A stretch of 64,000 nucleotides of DNA. It comes from Eubacteriales bacterium. GTDB lineage: Bacteria > Bacillota > Clostridia > Lachnospirales > Lachnospiraceae. Shown here one piece after another: positions 1 to 7,588 of this stretch (positions within the stretch are counted from its first letter, which is position 1; every line of letters starts with the position of its first letter). The DNA is taken from assembly GCA_030537195.1 (NCBI GenBank), contig JAUNOK010000008.1:1-64000 (forward strand), read 5' to 3'. Below the pieces are notes generated by a model that was not told the origin of the DNA, ran no database searches, and saw only the letters and a program-made list of their open reading frames with translations. Made by a program: the position numbers and the translations under genes.

Positions 1-38
1 GATGATATCAAAAATAGATTGACATGCACAAAAATTAA

Positions 39-47
39 GGGGGGGGG
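39..47. repeat. Homopolymeric G9 tract at a frame break
   Basis: Nine consecutive G in DNA that is otherwise about one third GC. The upstream frame ends two bases after the tract, and the downstream nuclease-like frame starts there without a start codon. Tract lengths of seven or ten would give one continuous frame. Confidence 0.7.
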
Positions 48-614
48 TTAGCTACGAACTGTAAAGAAATTAATACTAATTTAAAGAGTGCTGGGAGAAA
101 TGTATCTGTAATTCAAGACATTGATGGCAATAATATTGTTCTGATTAACGATATTCGATTTAAGGGTAAGCGTTCAATTAATTGGAAAGAAGTAAGAGAA
201 TATCTCAAGAAATATGTTGGCGAAATATATACTATTGTATCAACCGGTGATGTGGTTTATATTGGTTCAGACTTGCCTAAAGAATATACTGGCTCAAAAT
301 ATACAAATAGTATTAAAGGTACAAATGCTAAAGCAAAGGCAAATGCTGCAACAGGTATTCCTGAACTTATTGAAATTGCTGTGGGAAAGCATTTTAGAGA
401 GAATAATGAAGATAAACATAGAAGAGATGGCAAAAATGGTTGGTATAGATATGATTCGAAATTTGCTCTTCCTGTATATGATGATAACGGTAAAGTGGAA
501 AGGTATAATATATTTCATGCCTCTTTGCTAATAAGGCATTCAAATGATGGAAAGATGTATCTATATGATGTTATAGACATAAAAAAAGAAACGAGCAACT
601 CTCTCGGCGATTAA
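48..614 (+). CDS. 3' portion of a BECR-nuclease-like (phage/polymorphic toxin type) protein, frame broken at a G-tract
   Basis: I see an open frame of 188 codons with no ATG, GTG or TTG before the GTG at 252, so the beginning lies elsewhere. A different frame is open from base 1 and stops at TAG 49-51, just after a run of nine G (39-47). Adding one G or removing two joins the two frames into one protein. The C-terminal ~120 residues (GWYRYDSKFALPVYD, RYNIFHASLLIRH, YLYDVIDIKKETS) resemble the barnase-EndoU-colicin-RelE (BECR) nuclease domains found at the ends of polyvalent phage proteins and bacterial polymorphic toxins. That assignment is from memory of the family and not searched. The gene may be a pseudogene, phase-variable, or carry a sequencing error at the homopolymer. 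Confidence 0.6.
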   Translation, partial: LATNCKEINTNLKSAGRNVSVIQDIDGNNIVLINDIRFKGKRSINWKEVREYLKKYVGEIYTIVSTGDVVYIGSDLPKEYTGSKYTNSIKGTNAKAKANAATGIPELIEIAVGKHFRENNEDKHRRDGKNGWYRYDSKFALPVYDDNGKVERYNIFHASLLIRHSNDGKMYLYDVIDIKKETSNSLGD

Positions 615-683
615 TCGCTTACCAGACAAAAAACCCATTTCCTTTATGAAATGATGATACTATAGTTATTAATTAAAGTCAAT
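582..683 (+). repeat. Direct repeat, tail copy A
   Basis: This stretch spans the last codons (KKETSNSLGD), the stop and about 70 bp of downstream DNA of the nuclease-like gene. It matches 3130-3226 closely: shared blocks include AAAAAAGAAA, GAGCAA, AAAACCCATTTC and ATTAAAGTCAAT in the same order, with small indels. Confidence 0.75.
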
Positions 684-730
684 CTTTGAAAGAAAAATTA
701 ATTTCCTTTTATTTAAATAAAAATATATAA

Positions 731-774
731 GAAAAAAGTCGATTGGGAGGTAGGGTTCCTGATCGACTTTTTTC
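731..774 (+). terminator. Intrinsic terminator
   Basis: Twelve-base arms (GAAAAAAGTCGAT and ATCGACTTTTTTC) enclose an 18-base loop. The A-run and T-run make it usable in both directions. It ends the nuclease-like unit and insulates the 973 operon. The rest of the 615-972 gap is AT-rich, with no promoter I can call with confidence. Confidence 0.8.
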
Positions 775-972
775 TTGCTGTTTTGCAGATGGTAAAATAT
801 AGATGTGTGTGTTAAAATAAAAATATAAAACAATTATTTGAGATAATTAGTACAGAAATAATATGTTGAGTGAACCTTGAGTTTATGTTGGTTGGCATAA
901 AAATGTATTTGTTTTTTACACAGAAAAGAATATTTAATAAAAGAAATTTAAGAAATAACAGGAGGAGAAAAG

Positions 973-1572
973 ATGTTTGATAGTAAAAATACAAAAACAG
1001 AATTAATGATTGTGTGTGATGAGAAACTGATGGAGTATGCAAATTATTTAATGGCGTTAATAGGTCAGAATGATGATGTTGATGGTGAAGTAATAGGAAC
1101 AAAAGATGGTGCGGTAACAGCTGCAATATATACACCAAAGCATTACAAGGATACATTGCCTAAAATTACTTCTAATACACATATATTGTTTATTGGAGAC
1201 TTTAAAGAGGCAAAAGAACAATGCGAAAATATGAATATGAAATTTGATAAGTATGGCATGCACTATGGTTGGTTGGGTAAAAGAGCTGTAATGTATGTGG
1301 ATGACAAAATGCTAAATAAAGAAGAATATGATAAATTCATTGATTTTAGTGTTAATTATCAGAATGAATTTAAAAAAGCAACAGTTAATATGGTAAACGG
1401 TCTTCCGAATGCTGCCAAATGGATTGGAGTATTTATGCCATATGTATATCCGGTAGCAATATATGGCTTGATTTCAGGAAGTATAGCGCATAAAAAAATT
1501 AAAAATCAGCAATATAGATGCCTTACTATGGTTTTATATCTTGATGGATTACAAAAATTTTTGGAGGGGTAG
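973..1572 (+). CDS. Unknown 199-aa protein, first gene of a two-gene unit
   Basis: I do not recognise the family with confidence. A strong AGGAGG-type ribosome site (961-966) fixes the ATG start. Predicted beta-strand segments TELMIVCDE (near residue 10), THILFIGDF (near 76) and RAVMYVDD (near 104) alternate with helices, which suggests a Rossmann/TIR/flavodoxin-like alpha-beta fold in the first ~130 residues. A hydrophobic stretch (WIGVFMPYVYPVAIYGLISGSIAH, given here only by its position, about residues 154-176) could be one membrane segment. The ribosome site of the next gene overlaps its last codons and only three bases separate the stop from the next ATG, so the two proteins are probably made together. 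Role unknown. Confidence 0.75.
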   Translation: MFDSKNTKTELMIVCDEKLMEYANYLMALIGQNDDVDGEVIGTKDGAVTAAIYTPKHYKDTLPKITSNTHILFIGDFKEAKEQCENMNMKFDKYGMHYGWLGKRAVMYVDDKMLNKEEYDKFIDFSVNYQNEFKKATVNMVNGLPNAAKWIGVFMPYVYPVAIYGLISGSIAHKKIKNQQYRCLTMVLYLDGLQKFLEG

Positions 1573-1575
1573 TGG

Positions 1576-3093
1576 ATGGAAGGTTTTGCAGAAGGATATT
1601 CATTTTTTGAAAAGAATTCAGGAAGTTATACTGCTGCTGCAATGGGGGATGCATATGTTCGCGATATATCAGACGCTATAGGTGTTTTGCGCGATGATAT
1701 GAATGCTTTTAATGGATTCAATACAAAACCCGATGCTTTAAAAGGGGATATTGCAGAGTTTTGGCACTCAGATACCTTTAACATTAATGCAATAGTTAGA
1801 GGATCAAAGAGTAGAACATATGTAAATAGAAGTCATGATTTTGCATCAGCTGATGTGTCAAGTAATTTTGGAAAGAATTTTGGACTCAAATATTATAAAA
1901 CTGGAGCGGAAAGTGCAAAACAGCAGGCAAAAAGTGTGTTTGAAAAATTTAAGGAATATCAGTCTCAAGGAGGTAAAGATTCATTAGATGAATATTTAGC
2001 AAAAAGAGGATTGGATGATATTGATACAATTTTAAATGATCCGATTTATAGTGGACAATTAAGAGTAATACCAAAGGATCAACTTGAAGAAGCTACAAAG
2101 TGGTTACAAAGGAAAATATTGGAAGAAGGAAGTAAAAGACCAGAACAGGTAGCAAGATATCAAGAGACCTTAAAGATGTTAACGGATAAAATTAAGGATG
2201 GTAAGGGTACTGAGTCGATAGCATTAACGAAAGAAGAAGCAGAACAATTAGCAAGGCTTGCAAAAGAAGGTAAGATTACAAACGAAACCCTAAAAAAACT
2301 AGGAATCTCCACTGAAGAGTTAATTAAATATGAATATGTTATGAAACAGGCTTTTAAAGCAGGCGTAAGTGCAGCAACAATATCAATGGTTCTTAAAGTT
2401 GCACCAGAAATATATAAGGCAATTTCATACTTGATTCGCAATGGAGAACTTGATGAAAAACAATTCCGAAAGATAGGGTTTGCGGCTCTTAATGGTAGCA
2501 CAGAGGGATTCGTCAGAGGAAGTGTATCAGCAGCAATTACAACTGCATGTAAAGCTGGATTATGGGGAGAAGCATTTAAAAGTGTAAATCCTTCAGTGGT
2601 TGGAGCAGTTACAGTTATTGCTATAGATACCATGAAGAATGCATTCAATGTTGCAATTGGAAAGATGCAATCAAGAGAATTAGCTAGTGAATTATTGAAA
2701 GAAATGTTTGTGTCTACATGTTCGCTTATAGGAGGCGGAGTTTCGCAAGCATTTATTGAGATTCCAATTTTAGGATTTATGCTTGGAAGTTTTATTGGTT
2801 CAGTTGTTGGATCATTTGCTTATAATTTGGGATATAATGTATTTATATCATTTTGCATTGATACAGGATTTACAATGTTTGGTTTAGTAGATCAGAACTA
2901 TGAACTTCCGGATGAAGTTATGGAAGCGGTTGGATTTGAGGTGTTTAGGTATGAAGAGTTCAATTACGAAGAATTTAAGCCGGAGGAATTTGAACTTAAG
3001 GAGTTCCAAGTGGAGGAGTTTGAGACTGAAACGCTATCAATCGGATTTTTGAGGCGAGGAGTTATCAGTGTGCAACAAATTGGATATGTATAA
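1576..3093 (+). CDS. Unknown 505-aa protein with glycine-zipper hydrophobic region and C-terminal xxEEF repeats
   Basis: No function is assigned. Residues 1-150 are polar and rich in Gly, Ser and Asn (SHDFASADVSSNFGKNFGLKYY). Residues 150-260 are helical and charged. Residues ~265-425 alternate small and hydrophobic residues, ending in a glycine-zipper stretch (LIGGGVSQAF, LGFMLGSFIGSVVGSFAYNLGYN region, ~384-425) of the sort seen in membrane-inserting or pore-forming segments. Residues 458-487 are six pentapeptides of the form xxEEF/xxKEF/xxETL. I recall similar uncharacterised proteins from gut Lachnospiraceae, but cannot search. The gene follows the 199-aa gene by three bases with a GGAGGGG ribosome site, and a toxin-like gene lies upstream. 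An effector/partner pair is possible but is inference. Confidence 0.75.
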   Translation: MEGFAEGYSFFEKNSGSYTAAAMGDAYVRDISDAIGVLRDDMNAFNGFNTKPDALKGDIAEFWHSDTFNINAIVRGSKSRTYVNRSHDFASADVSSNFGKNFGLKYYKTGAESAKQQAKSVFEKFKEYQSQGGKDSLDEYLAKRGLDDIDTILNDPIYSGQLRVIPKDQLEEATKWLQRKILEEGSKRPEQVARYQETLKMLTDKIKDGKGTESIALTKEEAEQLARLAKEGKITNETLKKLGISTEELIKYEYVMKQAFKAGVSAATISMVLKVAPEIYKAISYLIRNGELDEKQFRKIGFAALNGSTEGFVRGSVSAAITTACKAGLWGEAFKSVNPSVVGAVTVIAIDTMKNAFNVAIGKMQSRELASELLKEMFVSTCSLIGGGVSQAFIEIPILGFMLGSFIGSVVGSFAYNLGYNVFISFCIDTGFTMFGLVDQNYELPDEVMEAVGFEVFRYEEFNYEEFKPEEFELKEFQVEEFETETLSIGFLRRGVISVQQIGYV

Positions 3094-3129
3094 TATTATG
3101 TTGTTAACCGAGTTGTTCAATTTTTATCT

Positions 3130-3226
3130 AAAAAAGAAATGAGCAAGTCCTGTCAGGAATAATCCCTACCCGATGAAAACCCATTTCTTTTGTAAAAAGA
3201 TACAATAATCATAGATTAAAGTCAAT
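3130..3226 (+). repeat. Direct repeat, tail copy B: remnant 3' end of a lost nuclease-like gene
   Basis: Diverged copy of 582-683. In frame it still reads K-K-E-M-S-K-S-C-Q-E followed by TAA (3160-3162), matching the K-K-E-T-S-N-S-L end of the upstream gene, but no coding sequence of that gene precedes it. It lies 37 bp downstream of the 505-aa gene. Confidence 0.7.
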
Positions 3227-3270
3227 TAAAATTTAAAATATAAATGCAACGCAAACATAGAAATACACCC

Positions 3271-3309
3271 CTCTGCAACTGGAATAAAGAACCAGTTGCA
3301 GAGTTTTTT
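3271..3309 (+). terminator. Intrinsic terminator of the unknown operon
   Basis: Perfect 12-bp stem (CTCTGCAACTGG/CCAGTTGCAGAG) with a 9-base loop followed by six T. It closes the 973-3093 transcription unit. Confidence 0.93.
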
Positions 3310-3388
3310 ATTATGCTGTTAAATAAAAGCATTTTATAAAGTATTATATGTAGAGGCTTCTAAATTAATTGAAAGGGACAGGACGAAA

Positions 3389-3883
3389 TTGGCAGAGGAT
3401 AAAGGCTTTGAAAAGATAATTGAGCGGAATGGAAAAAGCATTTATAAGATAGCATTTGTCTATATGAAGAACAGGTTTGATGCGGATGATGTGTATCAGG
3501 AGGTTTTGTTAAGATACCTTAAGTACAGACCACATTTTGAAAACTGCGAGCATGAGAAGAACTGGTTTGTGGCGGTTACGATTAATGTGTGCAAATCTTT
3601 TAAGACAAGTGCATGGCAGAGACATAATGTTACGGTTGATGATAATTCATGGTCGCAGATACTTGCAGATAATACGGAATCACGGGAGATAAGTCAGGAC
3701 AATGCTGTTATGGACGCACTCATGCAGCTTGATGATGACACACGACTGATTATGCAGATGTATTATTATGAAGGTTATTCTGTAAAGGAAATATCGATTA
3801 TGACTAAGTTAAAGGAAACATCAATATATATGCGTCTTAGCAGAGGCAGAAAAAAGATGGGACGAATCTTATCTGAACGGTAA
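3389..3883 (+). CDS. RNA polymerase ECF-type sigma factor (sigma-70 family)
   Basis: 164 residues, the usual length for an extracytoplasmic-function sigma factor that redirects RNA polymerase in response to envelope signals. Region 2 includes RFDADDVYQEVLLRYLKY (residues ~29-46). Region 4 carries the helix-turn-helix DDDTRLIMQMYYYEGYSVKE and IYMRLSRGRKKM (residues ~113-157). Start is TTG, preceded by GGGACAGGA. It is followed at once by a membrane protein that fits the cognate anti-sigma slot and then by MoxR and DUF58 genes, so the operon probably responds to envelope conditions. The target promoter motif cannot be seen from this copy alone. Confidence 0.92.
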   Translation: MAEDKGFEKIIERNGKSIYKIAFVYMKNRFDADDVYQEVLLRYLKYRPHFENCEHEKNWFVAVTINVCKSFKTSAWQRHNVTVDDNSWSQILADNTESREISQDNAVMDALMQLDDDTRLIMQMYYYEGYSVKEISIMTKLKETSIYMRLSRGRKKMGRILSER

Positions 3884-3901
3884 CAGGAGGTGAAGCGGAA
3901 A

Positions 3902-4735
3902 ATGCGAAGAAGAGTGAAGTTTAATAAAGAAATGTATGTTGCTGCGCTGGATAAGATAAATGTGCCATCAAATGGCTCGTATGAAAAGGATGCACAGCAT
4001 ATAGACCACATTTATAAAGAACGGATAATGAACAATGAAACTATAGATACAATGGCGGGAGCAGATGTTAATGACTGTATGTATGACAGGCAGATGTTAA
4101 AGCATGAGAATATGAGAAAGCTTATATTGTCGTTTGTTATGCTTATGCTTGGAATTGTTATGACGGCAGTTTTTGTATTCCGTATAGTGAGTAATGTTTA
4201 CCTTAAAAATGCGGGACAGAAATTTACGCTTGATTATGTAGATGAATCGGAATACTGCAGGCGTACAGATGAAAAGACAGGATTTAACAGCTATGACGGA
4301 TATGCTTCTGTTATATGGCACAGTGAAAATGCTGATGACACGGTGATGATTTATGCCAGGACATACGGTGAAGTAAGCCTGTTTTATATGTATTCGAGGA
4401 AAGATTACGCAGAGATAAGCAGGCTGAACATTACGGTTAATGATTCGTATGTTGATACACTTATGCAGAAAGGATTTGAACCGGCAGAGATTGTAGCTTC
4501 CGTTAATGGTGATATATCCGGTAAATATGAATTAAAGCGCGGACAATCAGTTGATATATATTATCTGCCGCAAAAGGGTGAGAGCATTAAGTCATTGAGA
4601 GTTCCGGAAAATATAATAAGATATATTGTTTATACGGTTATTGTGCTTATATATTGTGCGTTCTGGTTAAGGAGAGTGATACGCATTGGCATTGAGGAGA
4701 AGAGACTGGACAGATCTTTTGCTGCAGATAATTAG
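3902..4735 (+). CDS. Putative membrane anti-sigma factor / ECF-operon membrane protein
   Basis: 277 residues from ATG 3902; a GTG at 3890 is possible, but it abuts AGGAGG (3885-3890). The cytoplasmic N-terminus of ~75 charged residues is followed by one membrane span (KLILSFVMLMLGIVMTAVFVF region, ~76-96). An extracellular domain of ~150 residues comes next, and a second span lies near the C-terminus (IIRYIVYTVIVLIYCAFWL region). This layout and its place directly after an ECF sigma gene suggest sigma sequestration at the membrane. I see no zinc-finger anti-sigma signature, so the role is inferred from context. Its end overlaps the next gene by 50 bases. Confidence 0.6.
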   Translation: MRRRVKFNKEMYVAALDKINVPSNGSYEKDAQHIDHIYKERIMNNETIDTMAGADVNDCMYDRQMLKHENMRKLILSFVMLMLGIVMTAVFVFRIVSNVYLKNAGQKFTLDYVDESEYCRRTDEKTGFNSYDGYASVIWHSENADDTVMIYARTYGEVSLFYMYSRKDYAEISRLNITVNDSYVDTLMQKGFEPAEIVASVNGDISGKYELKRGQSVDIYYLPQKGESIKSLRVPENIIRYIVYTVIVLIYCAFWLRRVIRIGIEEKRLDRSFAADN

Positions 4736-6662
4736 CTTTTATGTGATAGTCACAGGAGCAGGACAGCTTATCTGGAATGGACGGGCATTATCACATATTA
4801 TCTGTATAAATGTATTGTATATCCCGCTTATTGTATTTCTGAAACTGATAAGAAAAATGATCAAATCTAATATATCATTACTGCTTATGCAGTTTATGGA
4901 AATTATTGTATACAGCATATGTATTATTGGAATATTAAGCTTTTTCGTGTCAGATTCTTTTAACAGAAATATATATGTATCATCAGCAACCTGCTTTGTA
5001 TTTGCTGTATATATTACAGATAGAAGATTGAAGAAATCGGACATTGATGGCGAACATATTTCCAAGATAATAATTGCTGTTCCTGCAGTTATGTATATAT
5101 ATTCATCATGGCAGGGAATTAACGGCGTGCGGATTATGTGGCTTGCATTATCTGTTGTTACATTTGTCTTGTTTATTAATTACCATTTTGAGGACAGGCT
5201 GTGCAGGCTTCTTTTTTCGGATGAATATGATGACGGATTCCCATACAGGCAGGCGGATTTAACAGTATCACTTGTTAAAGACGGTATATGTGTAACTACA
5301 TTTGTGATTCTGATGATTATACTTGTACCACTGATGAATGTTACGGGGAATCTTAGAACTTATATAAGAAACAGTAATACTGGCATACATGACACATTAA
5401 TCGAAGATTATGAAATAATAGACGATTCGATTGATGAGGAAAAGAAAACTGTTGATTATGAAGCATCGGATAATGTTACCGGGGATGAAGAAGTTGTAAT
5501 TGTTTCGAAGGAGACAGGCAGGGAGAAGATACATTTTAATAAATATGCAAAATATGCAGCGGCAGTGGTAATTGCTGTGCTGGCAGTAATTATTGGAATT
5601 GTGAGCATTAAGAAGCGACTGTCTGCACTTAAAGGAAATTATATTCTTGAACATGATTCATACGAAGATATAATACAGGCTGATAATGAGGAAGAGGCTT
5701 ACGGACAGCCTGAAACAACACAAGAGAAGGCAGGAGGGGAGGCAGTAATGAATAATGAAATTATTGAAAGAATCCGTGAAAATATAGCAAAGGTTATTGT
5801 CGGCAAGGAAAATGTGATTGATTATTATCTGACTGCACTGCTGGCACAGGGACATATCCTGGTGGAAGATGTTCCGGGAACAGGAAAGACTAAATTATCC
5901 AAAGCATTTGCAATCAGCATGGGAATGGACTTCTCAAGAATACAGTTTACCGCCGATATGCTGCCTGCTGATATTACAGGACTCAGATTTTATAATTCTA
6001 AAGAGGCGGATTTCAGAATCAGAAAAGGTCCGATTTTTTCAAACATTGTTCTTGCAGATGAGATAAACCGTGCAACACCTAAGGCACAGTCGGCACTGCT
6101 TGAATGTATGGAGGAGGGGCAGGTTACTATTGATGGCAATTCTTTTGTATTGGAGAAGCCGTTTATGGTTGTTGCAACGCAGAACCAGATAGAGACTGCC
6201 GGAACTTTCGTGCTTCCAGAGGCACAGCTTGACAGATTTATGTTAAAGATTAATATGGGTTATCCATCACCTGATGATGAAATGGAGATTATTAATAAAT
6301 ATTACAACAGTGACCCGTTAGATGAACTTGAACCTGTGTGCACAAGACAGGATATTATCTGCATGATTAACGAGGCTGCCTTGGTTACGGCAGATGATGA
6401 AGTAAGAAGATATATAGTGGAGCTTGTTAATGAAACAAGAAATAACAGTAATATAGCAATCGGGGCAAGTCCGAGGGCAACGCTTGCATTATTGTCTGCT
6501 GCCAAAGCAAATGCATATATTAACGGGAAAACTTCCTGCAGTATAGATGATGTGAAAAATATAGCAGTTCCGGTACTTGCACACAGAATTAAATTAAAAC
6601 CAAAGAACCTTACAGGGCAGCTTAAAAGTGAAGAGGTGATTAATAATATTGTATGGAATTAA
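4686..6662 (+). CDS. Membrane protein fused to MoxR-family AAA+ ATPase
   Basis: 658 residues from TTG 4686, with AAGGAGAG about nine bases upstream. Residues 1-~310 hold about seven hydrophobic spans separated by an acidic linker. Residues ~355-658 are a complete MoxR ATPase: Walker A GTGKTK (~398), Walker B/DEINRA (~457), sensor region ATQNQIE, and the ASPRATLALL motif near the end. MoxR proteins act as chaperone-like ATPases with DUF58/von Willebrand partners, and a DUF58 gene follows. They are normally separate genes. Here an ideal ribosome site (5732-5740) precedes an in-frame ATG at 5748, so a free MoxR may also be made. The membrane part occupies the position usually held by transglutaminase/DUF4129 proteins, but I see no transglutaminase motif. 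Confidence 0.85.
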   Translation: MALRRRDWTDLLLQIISFYVIVTGAGQLIWNGRALSHIICINVLYIPLIVFLKLIRKMIKSNISLLLMQFMEIIVYSICIIGILSFFVSDSFNRNIYVSSATCFVFAVYITDRRLKKSDIDGEHISKIIIAVPAVMYIYSSWQGINGVRIMWLALSVVTFVLFINYHFEDRLCRLLFSDEYDDGFPYRQADLTVSLVKDGICVTTFVILMIILVPLMNVTGNLRTYIRNSNTGIHDTLIEDYEIIDDSIDEEKKTVDYEASDNVTGDEEVVIVSKETGREKIHFNKYAKYAAAVVIAVLAVIIGIVSIKKRLSALKGNYILEHDSYEDIIQADNEEEAYGQPETTQEKAGGEAVMNNEIIERIRENIAKVIVGKENVIDYYLTALLAQGHILVEDVPGTGKTKLSKAFAISMGMDFSRIQFTADMLPADITGLRFYNSKEADFRIRKGPIFSNIVLADEINRATPKAQSALLECMEEGQVTIDGNSFVLEKPFMVVATQNQIETAGTFVLPEAQLDRFMLKINMGYPSPDDEMEIINKYYNSDPLDELEPVCTRQDIICMINEAALVTADDEVRRYIVELVNETRNNSNIAIGASPRATLALLSAAKANAYINGKTSCSIDDVKNIAVPVLAHRIKLKPKNLTGQLKSEEVINNIVWN

Positions 6663-7588
6663 TTATCGCAAGTTTTATGGTTTTGGGCTTGTACATGGCA
6701 GCAGAGGCTTTGTATGAAAGAAATTGGTATAGAAATGTATATACTGATATCACATTTGAAAAAGAATATATGGAATACGGAGAGCCGGTTACGATGATAA
6801 TTGAAGCTGGCAATAAAAGCAGAATATATCTGCCGGTTCTGATTATCACATATGAAATATGGCGTAACGGCAGAGTGTTATATTACAGAAAAGAACGGAT
6901 TTCGCTTAAGAGTAAACAGAAAGTTGTAAGAAAGCATGTTATTACGGATTTCATGAGAGGACTTTATGAAATTAGGAATATAAGAATTATTTCCAAAGGA
7001 TTGTTCCTTAAGAATGAATACCGTGTGGTAAGTGAATGCAAGGCTTGGACAACAGTTTTCCCAAAGGTTGATGATATAAGCATGGATGAATTTCCGGTTG
7101 ATGTAATTGTGGGAGAGAGCTGTACAGATGCACTAATCTTAGAGAATCCGTATTATTTTATGGGTGTGCGTGATTATGATGATAATGATACATTTTCTAA
7201 GATAAACTGGAATGCAACGGCTGCGATGGGAAGAATGATGAGCAGCATATATGAGGACAGGAGACTGCATCGGGTACAGCTTGTATGTGAATTTCCTGAC
7301 AGGTATGTGACGGATTGTGACGCTATTGCAGAGAAGATGATAACAGCAGTATGTTCGATATATAAAAGCCTTATGGCAGCAGGAGAATATGTTTCTATAA
7401 TATGTAATGCGGCAGATTGCGTAACTCATGAGCCTGTAGTTATTGAGAATGGAACAGATATAGATATTGTTCTTGAAAGTATGGCGAGAATTGATACTGC
7501 CAGCACAATAAAAAATGCCGCCCTGCAGGAAAAGCAAAGCGGCAAAAAATATTTTATAAATCTCTCAACATATTCAGCTTTTTCATAG
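6653..7588 (+). CDS. DUF58 domain protein (MoxR partner), short C-terminus
   Basis: 311 residues; DUF58 proteins are commonly 380-430. An N-terminal hydrophobic segment is followed by a beta-rich region. The family hallmark GVRDYDDNDTFSKINWNATA (residues ~172-191) corresponds to the G-R-x-Y-x-x-G-D-x-x-R-x-I-W-x-x-S/T-A motif. The start overlaps the MoxR stop. The last ~25 codons run through the terminator and the end of the convergent transporter gene, which suggests a truncation and read-on into neighbouring DNA. The family is thought to work with MoxR ATPases in envelope protein maturation, and this member may be impaired. Confidence 0.8.
   Translation: MELIIASFMVLGLYMAAEALYERNWYRNVYTDITFEKEYMEYGEPVTMIIEAGNKSRIYLPVLIITYEIWRNGRVLYYRKERISLKSKQKVVRKHVITDFMRGLYEIRNIRIISKGLFLKNEYRVVSECKAWTTVFPKVDDISMDEFPVDVIVGESCTDALILENPYYFMGVRDYDDNDTFSKINWNATAAMGRMMSSIYEDRRLHRVQLVCEFPDRYVTDCDAIAEKMITAVCSIYKSLMAAGEYVSIICNAADCVTHEPVVIENGTDIDIVLESMARIDTASTIKNAALQEKQSGKKYFINLSTYSAFS
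7510..7550 (-). terminator. Intrinsic terminator of the ECF-transporter gene, inside the DUF58 coding region
   Basis: On the minus strand TGCCGC (7539-7544 complement) and GCGGCA (7516-7521 complement) form a 6-bp GC-rich stem followed by TTTTTTATT. It lies four bases beyond the minus-strand stop and within the last codons of the plus-strand DUF58 gene. Confidence 0.75.

Noticed and set aside
1-3226. Prophage or insertion sequence at the left edge
   Set aside because: No integrase, transposase, terminal inverted repeats or phage structural genes are visible; only a toxin-like domain and duplicated tails.
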